Shown piece by piece: positions 19,588-27,813 of a stretch of DNA of 49,150 nucleotides. The notes beneath the pieces were generated by a model. The model had not been told where the DNA came from and searched no databases. It saw only the letters and a list, made by a program, of their open reading frames with translations. The translations under genes and the position numbers were made by a program. Positions within the stretch are counted from its first letter, which is position 1, and every line of letters starts with the position of its first letter. Location: the NCBI GenBank assembly GCA_003232435.1, contig QIJL01000403.1, forward strand, positions 1 through 49,150, in the 5' to 3' direction. This stretch comes from Flavobacteriales bacterium. GTDB taxonomy: Bacteria; Bacteroidota; Bacteroidia; Flavobacteriales; Flavobacteriaceae.

Positions 19588-19689
19588 TTATCCTTTTAAG
19601 GTCCCCGGCAAAAGCCAGCCGCGTGTTTTTTGAAAGTGAATTGAGGAGGCCCCCATGTTTTCGCTTTCCTCTTTTTTGCGGGATTTCAT
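19588..19689 (-). CDS. 33-aa small ORF between traV and traC
   Basis: MKSRKKEESENMGASSIHFQKTRGWLLPGTLKG*; fills the traV-traC gap almost exactly (1 bp from the traV stop, 4 bp from traC). Not in ORF track (too short). Confidence 0.4.
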   Translation of the reverse strand: MKSRKKEESENMGASSIHFQKTRGWLLPGTLKG

Positions 19690-19690
19690 A

Positions 19691-20209
19691 TTAGTTACCT
19701 GGAAATACTTCTTGAGAATGGCTCCCAAAATTACGCTCTGTTAATTGGTTATTCAGCACCCATTTGGGTTGATCAACAATGATATAGACATAACGAGGCA
19801 TGTAGAGTTCCGTGTCTTTCCCTTCATAGGGAAGGATAAGGACTCGAATGACTTGTGGAGGCTGGATCATCGGAGGTTTGGGTTCTTTTAAAATTCCGGT
19901 CATCTTTTTTATGAGGGCATTGAAATAAGTGACTTCAAAAACCTCAGTCTCATCAGGGGTGTTGAGTAGGTCAGAAATCACCTTCTCGGTCTCTGTTGAT
20001 TGGCCCGCTGCTTTCTGTGGTTTATTTTCGTCTAAGTCTTTAGGGCCGTTAATGGATTCTTCGTAGGCCCCTGTTGTTGAAATACATTTTCCGCCAAAGG
20101 TTTCAGGACAAGAAAATTCAGCTTCATATGGGGTGAGATGTTGACAAGCGGAAAGAAATAAAAACATCCCAATTGTAATTACATTTCGCATAGTTCTTCT
20201 CCTTCGCAA
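19691..20209 (-). CDS. traV: T4SS outer-membrane lipoprotein TraV
   Basis: Signal with lipobox LSACQHLTPYEAEFSCPETFGGKCISTTGAYEES; C-terminal MIQPPQVIRVLILPYEGKDTELYMPRYVYIIVDQPKWVL. Confidence 0.92.
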   Translation of the reverse strand: MRRRRTMRNVITIGMFLFLSACQHLTPYEAEFSCPETFGGKCISTTGAYEESINGPKDLDENKPQKAAGQSTETEKVISDLLNTPDETEVFEVTYFNALIKKMTGILKEPKPPMIQPPQVIRVLILPYEGKDTELYMPRYVYIIVDQPKWVLNNQLTERNFGSHSQEVFPGN

Positions 20210-21345
20210 GTCTCTTTTATTTCTAGGTGAACGCCTTCAGAGATAATGACGGTAACGGTCTGCCCCGGAAGCATTTCAATCACTGGTGTTGCCTGTCTCG
20301 CAAGTTCCAGGTAAAGCTTTTGAATTTCTTTACTTCCGCTTGCCAAGGCACCCCCTAAAGCAGCTCTTTCAATTTTGTCTGTATCGATAATCTGAGTAGT
20401 TCCCAGTGGACTGGTACTGCTAGTCCTTGCTGAGGTTGAGAGGGCATTGCCAGCACCGCCAAATAATCCAGCGATGGCGGCAAAAGCGATAGACTCACCC
20501 ATTTTATGAACGACTCTTCCTTTAACGCCGTTTTTACTGGAACTACCGGCAACCCAGCCTTTGATCGGTTGATCAATGACGGAATGACCGGTTTTTGAGA
20601 GACAGGAGAGTGTGACTAACCTCAACATAACGGCTTCTTTTGAGAGTTTTCCGAAACCATGTGCAATGATAAAACACCCTTTTAAATTTGCCTTGATTCG
20701 GTTTGGCAGAATGGCAAGATTTTTAATTCGAAGCAGTACGGGTTCAGGTTCTCCGTTTGCCGATGCAACTGTCTCAGCATCAAGGCCGGTCAATAATGTT
20801 GCCTCCATAAAAGAAGGGGGTAAATAGATGCTGTTTTTTCCTTTTTTTTTATCTTCATCCAAAGGGCGGGTGAATTCATCCAGGAAGGGGTTGGAAGCAA
20901 CGGTGATTGCACCAAAGCTTTCTTCTGTAAAATTGATGGATTTGTTCTCAGAGGCTTTTAAGGACAGTGGTTTAGGTGGTGGTGGCAGTGGCAGGGATAA
21001 TTTATGATCTGGGGGAATTGGGACATCTAAGGTATTATTATTTTTGAGATCTAAATTAATCTGTTTGCCTTTGATGGCTTCAACTTCTTGTAGGAGTTTC
21101 TTGATTACTTCGTTTTGGTCTCTTACTGATTTTTGAGCTTCAGAAACCATGCTTTTTTGCAAGACGCCTGGATCAAGTATGATTTCTTCTCTTTGGTTGT
21201 TTTGATCAGAAACCAGAGATGACTTATCTTTCATGTTGTAAGCGATCGTAACTCCGCTTATAAAAAGGACAAGGCAAGAGACCAGAACAAATCTTCGTTT
21301 CTTAGCAGGGTTTAAGTTTTTCCAAATATCATTGAGATTAGCCAT
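20179..21345 (-). CDS. traB: T4SS core protein TraB (VirB10-like)
   Basis: N-terminal TM; TGLDAETVASANGEPEPVLLRIKNLAILPNRIKANLKGCFIIAHGFGKLSKEAVMLRLVTLSCLSKTG; GWVAGSSSKNGVKGRVVHKMGE; LPGQTVTVIISEGV. Confidence 0.96.
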   Translation of the reverse strand: MANLNDIWKNLNPAKKRRFVLVSCLVLFISGVTIAYNMKDKSSLVSDQNNQREEIILDPGVLQKSMVSEAQKSVRDQNEVIKKLLQEVEAIKGKQINLDLKNNNTLDVPIPPDHKLSLPLPPPPKPLSLKASENKSINFTEESFGAITVASNPFLDEFTRPLDEDKKKGKNSIYLPPSFMEATLLTGLDAETVASANGEPEPVLLRIKNLAILPNRIKANLKGCFIIAHGFGKLSKEAVMLRLVTLSCLSKTGHSVIDQPIKGWVAGSSSKNGVKGRVVHKMGESIAFAAIAGLFGGAGNALSTSARTSSTSPLGTTQIIDTDKIERAALGGALASGSKEIQKLYLELARQATPVIEMLPGQTVTVIISEGVHLEIKETCEGEELCEM

Positions 21346-22114
21346 TGGATTGGCCTCCCTGACGCTCGATAATAATCATGCGAGCAGAATGGCCGGGTTT
21401 AAGCGATAAAATATCGATGCTTAGGCCCATCGGTCGACGCGTCAATTCGCTGCGTAAAAAATCGGATTCTTTTAACGGGATAGTGCGAGAGATATTTTTT
21501 GATTTCAGGAGATATTCTTTAATAATGAGACCTTCTCCATCAATTTTAATTGTTCGGCGATGTGTGATTTGAATGTCCTGGAAGATCGAGATCGGATTGT
21601 TGACCATGCTTACGGTAAAGCTATCAGGAATTTTATCTGTATAGACCGCTTTGATGATTTTGAGCACTTTTTCTTCGAGAGGCAGTCCGTTCAGAAAAGT
21701 GCGGTTTTTTTTGATTGTTTTTCGGGTATTACTGGCAAGCCGAATCGTTTTGGATGGTATTAATTTTGGAGTGACTATAATGTGGTAGATATTGTCATCA
21801 CAATTTATAAAGAGTTCACTGGGAATGAAGGCATGCTGAAAGTCTGTTGGGCTTTTTTTGATAATTTTAAATTTCAGGAATGCATCTTTTTTTGTGTATT
21901 GGATCATGAGACCTTTTTCTTTAGAAAAGACGATATCAGTTATGGGTGTGGGACAAATGATCCGATTTGCATCCGTATTGCTGACCTCTATACTGGTTGC
22001 GATTTCAGGGAGAACCTGAATGATTCTTTGGCCGGGAGATTGAATTTCGGCAGAAAACCCCGGGCTTTGCAAAACAAAGAATGATAAAAGTGTCGAAATG
22101 ATTAGATATTTCAT
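21338..22114 (-). CDS. traK: T4SS core protein TraK (VirB9-like)
   Basis: IQVLPEIATSIEVSNTDANRIICPTPITDIVFSKEKG..IQYTKKDAFLKFKI; between traB and traE. Confidence 0.93.
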   Translation of the reverse strand: MKYLIISTLLSFFVLQSPGFSAEIQSPGQRIIQVLPEIATSIEVSNTDANRIICPTPITDIVFSKEKGLMIQYTKKDAFLKFKIIKKSPTDFQHAFIPSELFINCDDNIYHIIVTPKLIPSKTIRLASNTRKTIKKNRTFLNGLPLEEKVLKIIKAVYTDKIPDSFTVSMVNNPISIFQDIQITHRRTIKIDGEGLIIKEYLLKSKNISRTIPLKESDFLRSELTRRPMGLSIDILSLKPGHSARMIIIERQGGQSNG

Positions 22115-22686
22115 TCGGGGATGCCTCTCTTTTGGTCTTTAAATTGTTGAATCGGTTGAGTCAAAAAAAACTTCCCGGCAACGAGTTCGAAATTAATAAT
22201 GTAGATTCTTTTTTCACTCCCAATAGAGGATTTTGAGGTAAATTGCCTGTTTGTTCCATGAATTTCGATTTTGCCGGGGGATGAAATTATCTTTGAAATA
22301 AAGAAGCTGTTTGAGACCATCGATATTTCGATTCGATCAGCAAGGTCGTAAAGTTGTATCTTGGCTTCATCATAAGAATCTTCTGTAAAGAGTGTCAGTA
22401 CGACATCAAATTGGCGTCTTGCATTGGAAGGAGTAAAGTTGCCTATAAGTTGGATGATATATCGACTATAAGCATCCAAGGTACTCTCGGAGGCTTGGTC
22501 TCCACGGATTTCAAATGGGGTCAGTAAGGGGAGTGGGATCAGTATTGTTGTATGCGAATCAAAGGATTTTTGAATTTCGAAAGTATTCCAGGCAACCAAA
22601 ATCCCAATGATGACAACAATAAATTTTAGGAGTCTGTTTTCACCCCACATCGCGGATGTGGTGTTTAAATACCCTTTTGTGTTCAT
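22111..22686 (-). CDS. traE: T4SS protein TraE (VirB8-like)
   Basis: Single N-terminal TM; SESTLDAYSRYIIQLIGNFTPSNARRQFDVVLTLF; position between traK and traL. Confidence 0.93.
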   Translation of the reverse strand: MNTKGYLNTTSAMWGENRLLKFIVVIIGILVAWNTFEIQKSFDSHTTILIPLPLLTPFEIRGDQASESTLDAYSRYIIQLIGNFTPSNARRQFDVVLTLFTEDSYDEAKIQLYDLADRIEISMVSNSFFISKIISSPGKIEIHGTNRQFTSKSSIGSEKRIYIINFELVAGKFFLTQPIQQFKDQKRGIPE

Positions 22687-22695
22687 GGTTTTATC

Positions 22696-22965
22696 CTATT
22701 CTTGAAAGTTTTTCTCAAAATAGATTGGGTAACCTTTAAATTTGGCGAAACCGATAATGTAAAAAATGTGTTTAATAAACCCTCTCGGGTGGGAGCTTTT
22801 TATAGATTTTATGTAACAAGGCCCGATAACGATGAAGGGCAGAAACCAGATGCTGAAAATATTGGTGAGAAGATAAAATGCCACCCCGATCAGCAGTTCA
22901 TCCGCTTCAAACCATATGATTTGAAAAGGTCTGGATAAATATAATGGGAAGCGGAATTTTTGCAT
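22696..22965 (-). CDS. traL: T4SS protein TraL
   Basis: 89 aa; FRFPLYLSRPFQIIWFEADELLIGVAFYLLTNIFSIW...; FKGYPIYFEKNFQE. Confidence 0.9.
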   Translation of the reverse strand: MQKFRFPLYLSRPFQIIWFEADELLIGVAFYLLTNIFSIWFLPFIVIGPCYIKSIKSSHPRGFIKHIFYIIGFAKFKGYPIYFEKNFQE

Positions 22966-23039
22966 TACCGACGACTCCTTTCTGCTCCCTAAGCCCGTGG
23001 AGGCTCAGGGAGCAGACGAACTGGGTTATAGGGTTGTAG

Positions 23040-23378
23040 TTAAATGATCATGCCAAAACTGGCTACAACCGCGTCGGCTTGTAGGAGGATTGCTGCCGAA
23101 ACAAACGCGGCGATTGCTGGCAAGATCTCACTTTGAATAGCCCATTTACAGCCAAAGCCAACTGCAAAAATTCCAATGGCAAATCCGATTGGACCTTTAA
23201 GGATCTTATTCACAGTGATGTCATATGCGTCGTAGCCGAAATCTCCGGCTGTTGGGACAGCGATAGCCCAGGCGATTGAGGCCATGGCCAAAACAACCAT
23301 CGTTGTCGTTACAGGCATCGATAGATTTGTCCTGGCAAAAAATCTTAAGATATCGGAACGTTTCAAAAAGCCCTGCAT
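23040..23378 (-). CDS. traA: TraA-like pilin precursor
   Basis: Long leader then two hydrophobic segments (MVVLAMASIAWAIA; GPIGFAIGIFAVGFGCKWAI...ILPAIAAFVSAAILLQADAVVASFG); immediately upstream of traL. Confidence 0.85.
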   Translation of the reverse strand: MQGFLKRSDILRFFARTNLSMPVTTTMVVLAMASIAWAIAVPTAGDFGYDAYDITVNKILKGPIGFAIGIFAVGFGCKWAIQSEILPAIAAFVSAAILLQADAVVASFGMII

Positions 23379-23422
23379 AAATTCTCCTTTCTGGGATTGA
23401 GGTTCAATGATAGGGGCCAATC

Positions 23423-24181
23423 TCAAGAGGGATCATCGAGAAGAAAAGCGATCTGCTTAAAATTAGCGCCGTTTACAAATTGGTTATTAATCCAGAGCGC
23501 GGGGGTTCCCCGGACATTTAATTGCTTTCCAATTTGTTCGTGTTGATTGAGGAGAGAAATGACGGCCTCCTCGTCGCACGGCTCTGGTAGGTTTTTGTCT
23601 AACTTGCCAGAGAGCGCATCTTTATATGCCTGTTGTCTATCTTGAGCGCAGAGAATATGTTGTGACTTTTTCCTCGCTTCTGGGTGAATTTCTATGATCG
23701 GAAAAAGAAAGACGTAACGCGTCAGGTCATTTCTCTTTTCAAAGTATTCATGCGTTTTTCGGCAAAAAGGACAATCAGGGTCAACGACTTCAATAATGAT
23801 GTTGGGTCCATTCCCAATTTTAATGGCTTTGTCGAGCGGAAGGTCTTTGATCTTTGTTGAGGCGAGTTCGTTTTTTCTTTTCTCTGTAAGATTGACTTTA
23901 TTGAAAGTCCAGAGCTCTCCAAAAAAGGTTATTTTTGTTCTGGGGTGATAGTAAACGACAGCATCTTTGATAGTAAGTTCATACACATCAGGAATATTTG
24001 TTTTTGCAATCCTATCGATTTCCATATTTGGAAAGTGAGACCGAATAAGCTTTGCGGCCTCAAGGGGTTCTTCATGGGCTCTAGCGATGGAAGAAAAGGA
24101 AATAAGAAAAAGGCTTACGAGAAAGAAGATGATGCAATGAAAAAGATATTTAATATTAGATCTTTTAATTATTGAATTCAT
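23423..24181 (-). CDS. dsbC: DsbC-like thiol:disulfide interchange protein
   Basis: IIIEVVDPDCPFCRKTHEYFEKRNDLTRYVFLFPI-EIHPEA; C-terminal GTPALWINNQFVNGANF. Confidence 0.92.
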   Translation of the reverse strand: MNSIIKRSNIKYLFHCIIFFLVSLFLISFSSIARAHEEPLEAAKLIRSHFPNMEIDRIAKTNIPDVYELTIKDAVVYYHPRTKITFFGELWTFNKVNLTEKRKNELASTKIKDLPLDKAIKIGNGPNIIIEVVDPDCPFCRKTHEYFEKRNDLTRYVFLFPIIEIHPEARKKSQHILCAQDRQQAYKDALSGKLDKNLPEPCDEEAVISLLNQHEQIGKQLNVRGTPALWINNQFVNGANFKQIAFLLDDPS

Positions 24182-24192
24182 ACTGACCCTCC

Positions 24193-24837
24193 TTATTCGA
24201 CAACAATCTCAACTCTTTGGTTGAGAGATCGTTTATTTGAAATCGGACAACAACTTCCCTTTCCTGACACACGTGTCGCCTGGAAACCTTTTGTTTGGAA
24301 AAATCGTTCTACGGCAAGCGCCCGTTGGATGGAGAGATTGGCATTGTATGTATCTGAGCCAATATCACTGGTATACCCAGATAGAGTGACGCTCTTTTTA
24401 TTCTTGGTCGTATTGATCATTTTTAAGATCTCACCGAGTCGTTCGATACTATCGGGTGTGAGAATGTCGGAATCGAAAGTAAAATGGATTGTATGTTTCT
24501 GAGGTCTGATTGGTTCTTCAGGTTGTGGTGTTGTTTGTTTTTTTATTTTTGTTTCTATTAAAGGTTCGTTCAGTTGAGCCAGTATTTCTGGGGCAATTAC
24601 TTTCGAGCCGGATTCTCTAATAACGAGGGGGAAGGTAGGCTTGATAATTAAAGAACCCGGCTCTGGGCAAGTCCCACAAATGATAAAGGTATCCACCTCT
24701 AAATATGAGACTTCATTCTCGGAGGGGTAACGAATGTTTTCCGTGTAGATTCCTCCTGCGATAGCTTGACTTTCTGAATGTATGGCCAAGTTTAACATCC
24801 CGAATATAAGTAAAAAACCCCAGATTTTAAATCTCAA
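24193..24837 (-). CDS. OmpA-family C-terminal domain protein
   Basis: IHFTFDSDILTPDSIERLGEILKMIN..KSVTLSGYTSDIGSDTYNANLSIQRALAVERFFQTKGFQATRVSGKG...SLNQRVEIVVE. Confidence 0.9.
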   Translation of the reverse strand: MRFKIWGFLLIFGMLNLAIHSESQAIAGGIYTENIRYPSENEVSYLEVDTFIICGTCPEPGSLIIKPTFPLVIRESGSKVIAPEILAQLNEPLIETKIKKQTTPQPEEPIRPQKHTIHFTFDSDILTPDSIERLGEILKMINTTKNKKSVTLSGYTSDIGSDTYNANLSIQRALAVERFFQTKGFQATRVSGKGSCCPISNKRSLNQRVEIVVE

Positions 24838-25003
24838 TTAAATCCCCTGTGCATCTTATTTTTGTACCAATTAAGATTATGCTAGCACGGATAATTCACA
24901 AAAACTCATGCGAATTTCTTTGAAAAAGTAAAGAAAAACGTAAGAGTTTCAGTGAATAAAGTGGGTTATCCTAAAACAAAGTTTTGTCCATCGGAGATGT
25001 CTT

Positions 25004-25978
25004 TTGCAGAATAAATTTCAGATTGGGAAAGGAATATTTGGTAGGACATTAAAGGAGAGAGATCGGCATAAACATTTGTTGATTACCCCGCGTTCAAAGG
25101 AAGATACACAACGATTTTGGTTGAAAATTCTACAGATGGAGTTTTCGCAACCATGTTCTACAATCATTGTAACAAGGGATATAAATCTTGTTACGGAGGT
25201 TGAAAGGTTACTCCCAAAAACTAAACAAGTGCATTATATAGATCCAGATTGCCAGCACACCTTGTCACTAAATCCGCTATTTCATTCAACTTCATCGACC
25301 TCAAAATGGCTTACCGAATTTTTTGTATGGGATAAAGAGAAGTCAGTAAAAAATATTTTTCGGATCTTAACTCAGATTGCAATTACCGATACGCATTCAG
25401 AAAAGTCACTTGCATATGTTTTTAGATTAGCGGGACTGGGAAGACTTCAACTAATAGAATATTTACAGTTTCAGGGGCTTCCTCTTTTTATTTCTGCACG
25501 GCAGCAGTTTAAGAAATTACCGATAGATGAGCAGGAACGAGCCCTGCAAGAGATTTATGGCTGTTTGGCTCTCTTACAAACTGACTATGCTCAACGGGTA
25601 TTATCTGAGCAAAAATTTTATGCTCCGATACTTTTTCATGAGCCCTCTGTTGTGATTGTATATGTCTCACCTGGGAGTAAAGCTAAGAGTTTACTTCTAA
25701 GGCTACTGGTTCATTCTATTGTTCATCAAGTTATTGATGCATCTCCTAAGAATGACAGTGGTTCGATTTATCTACATCTTGATGGAATGGACCTAGTGCC
25801 ATCCGATTATTTTTTAGAACTTCAGGGATCTCGCGTCGGAACCGTTTGTTTAGCGGATGAATGGCGATCATTTGCAACAAGATCACATTTTCATATCGAC
25901 ATAGAAAATTCAAAAAAAGGAAGTTTGAGTACTTTAAAAACGGTAAAGAATTTTCATCCTGTCATGATCCCTGCATAA
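25004..25978 (+). CDS. Divergent, truncated VirD4/TraG (T4CP)-like protein lacking Walker A
   Basis: 324 aa from a TTG start; segments TIIVTRDINLVTEVERLLPKTKQVHYIDPDCQHTLSLNPLF and ILFHEPSVVIVYVSPGSKAKSLLLRLLVHSIVHQVIDASPKNDSGSIYLHLDGM align by eye with the neighbouring T4CP; no N-terminal TM. Confidence 0.55.
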   Translation: MQNKFQIGKGIFGRTLKERDRHKHLLITPRSKEDTQRFWLKILQMEFSQPCSTIIVTRDINLVTEVERLLPKTKQVHYIDPDCQHTLSLNPLFHSTSSTSKWLTEFFVWDKEKSVKNIFRILTQIAITDTHSEKSLAYVFRLAGLGRLQLIEYLQFQGLPLFISARQQFKKLPIDEQERALQEIYGCLALLQTDYAQRVLSEQKFYAPILFHEPSVVIVYVSPGSKAKSLLLRLLVHSIVHQVIDASPKNDSGSIYLHLDGMDLVPSDYFLELQGSRVGTVCLADEWRSFATRSHFHIDIENSKKGSLSTLKTVKNFHPVMIPA

Positions 25979-25991
25979 AAGGAATATAAGA

Positions 25992-27764
25992 ATGAATTGG
26001 GCGGTTTTATCTAATCAAGGGTTCCTGCTTCTTTGCGGAGGGATATTTTTAATCTTGATCTTGGTCGGCTGGGTGAACAAATCGGGTGGGAGGGGGACGG
26101 GCCGTTATGCTACGACACCTGAGATATTACGACATATGGGTAATTGGGCGAGATTCCCTTTGGCCCCCTTGATGTTTGTTTTTGTTTTGTTGGGGATTGC
26201 TTTGCCTGCTCTTGGGATCATCTATCGTGTTGATCCGCAGATGATTATGAACATTCAGAATCGGTGGCCTAATTATTTGGGTGTGTTGTTGATTGCTTCT
26301 GTCCTTGTTTTTTGGTTTATTTTTGAAGTCTATCTTCTTCCTGCCGACAAAAACCGCTTTCCGCTGGGAGAGAAGTTAGGGGTGTTCTCTATCAACCTTT
26401 CTCTTCCGGAAAAAGCGCGTTTTGAACATATTCGCCTTATGGGTCGTGCTGGGACAGGCAAGACCAGCAGTTTCATGTTTCCACAACTCCTTGAAGATGC
26501 GGCCGGAAATTGCACGTCTATCTTTTTAGATGTCAAATCACCTGAAGCCTATAAAACGATTGCAGGGGCTTGGACGGCGCGAGGGAAAAAAGTGATTTTG
26601 TTTGATCCTTTTCAAAAAGATTGCGTTGGTTTCGATCCATTGGCGTCGGTAGATCAAAGAGGTCTGGGTCAAATTGTAGAAACGGTTTACGGCAAGATTG
26701 ACACCAACGAGAACGCAACCAGCTTATGGTTTGAAGAACAGGAGCGGCGTTTCTTTTCTTTATTGTGTGAGCTGGTGATGGGCTTTAAAGATCCGGGACA
26801 ACGTTCTTTACCAATGGTCTATCAGCTTGCACTAAGAGGGATTCCTGCCATCCAAGAGGTTGTTACGTATTGCCGAAATACAAATTTACAAGAACAATTC
26901 GAACCTTATTTTAAAAATATGAATCGAATTTCTGATGTGATTAGTGGAGTACTGAACCGTTTAGATCTTTTTGCTCAACCTGAGATAGCGGCCGCATTTT
27001 CTCGATCAGATCTCGATATCGATTTATTATTTCGTGAACCAGTATTGCTCGTTATCGCAAGCCCGCATAGTAATGCCAAAGCCCGACTCGGGGCATCCAT
27101 ATTGCTTCGAGCCATCATGCAAAAAGTTTATGCAAGTCCGGTTCGCAAAAAGAAAGACGGGGTATCCGTTTTTTTCTACCTGGATGAGTTTTATGCCTTA
27201 CATCTACCGGATATGGCAGATTTTGCGAATACGGCCCGATCCGCAAGGGTTGGAATTTTGACAGGTTTGCAAACACCAGAGCAACTCCTTCGGTATAAGC
27301 GGCATGAGGTTGCCTCAATATCCATTAATACAAAGGTTGAGGTCTATCTCCAGGGGTGTGATCCCCAAACATGTGAAGTGTTAAGTAAACGTCTTGGTCG
27401 CAGAGTCATTAAAGAGAAACGGCGTTCCCGATCGATTAAACATGGGACAAGTGTCTCAGTATCTTACCTGGAGATTTTACTTGAAACGCCTGATTCCATC
27501 GAAAATTTACCTGAAGATCAGGCATTAATTTTTTGCGCAGGGATGCGGGCCATAAAAATAAAACAAATGCCATTTTATAAAACCCATCGGTATAAGAAGC
27601 AAATCGATTTGCCGGTTACTGCGTATCGACCGAACCTTGATCCTTTATCCCCTCCCCATTTTAAAGACATTGATATCCCTGTCTTTGGTCTGGAAACACA
27701 GGATGAGGATCTCACAGCATCAAAGCATGTGAAAAAAGGAGAAGAGGATATTATGCGATTTTGA
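25992..27764 (+). CDS. Type IV coupling protein, VirD4/TraG/TraD family
   Basis: N-terminal TMs; Walker A GRAGTGKTSSFMFPQLL; IFLDVKSPEAYKTIAGAWTARGKKVILFDP; Walker B VSVFFYLDEFYAL; TGLQTPEQLL. Confidence 0.95.
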   Translation: MNWAVLSNQGFLLLCGGIFLILILVGWVNKSGGRGTGRYATTPEILRHMGNWARFPLAPLMFVFVLLGIALPALGIIYRVDPQMIMNIQNRWPNYLGVLLIASVLVFWFIFEVYLLPADKNRFPLGEKLGVFSINLSLPEKARFEHIRLMGRAGTGKTSSFMFPQLLEDAAGNCTSIFLDVKSPEAYKTIAGAWTARGKKVILFDPFQKDCVGFDPLASVDQRGLGQIVETVYGKIDTNENATSLWFEEQERRFFSLLCELVMGFKDPGQRSLPMVYQLALRGIPAIQEVVTYCRNTNLQEQFEPYFKNMNRISDVISGVLNRLDLFAQPEIAAAFSRSDLDIDLLFREPVLLVIASPHSNAKARLGASILLRAIMQKVYASPVRKKKDGVSVFFYLDEFYALHLPDMADFANTARSARVGILTGLQTPEQLLRYKRHEVASISINTKVEVYLQGCDPQTCEVLSKRLGRRVIKEKRRSRSIKHGTSVSVSYLEILLETPDSIENLPEDQALIFCAGMRAIKIKQMPFYKTHRYKKQIDLPVTAYRPNLDPLSPPHFKDIDIPVFGLETQDEDLTASKHVKKGEEDIMRF

Positions 27765-27813
27765 TGTTGTCCCGGAAGTTGGAACATTCCCATACATTAA
27801 AAGAAGGTGACGA

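Noticed and set aside
24838-25003. Specific -35/-10 promoters for the divergent operons
   Set aside because: Only weak matches (e.g. TTGTGA-N16-TAATCT on the minus strand); the divergent intergenic region surely holds promoters but exact sites cannot be supported.
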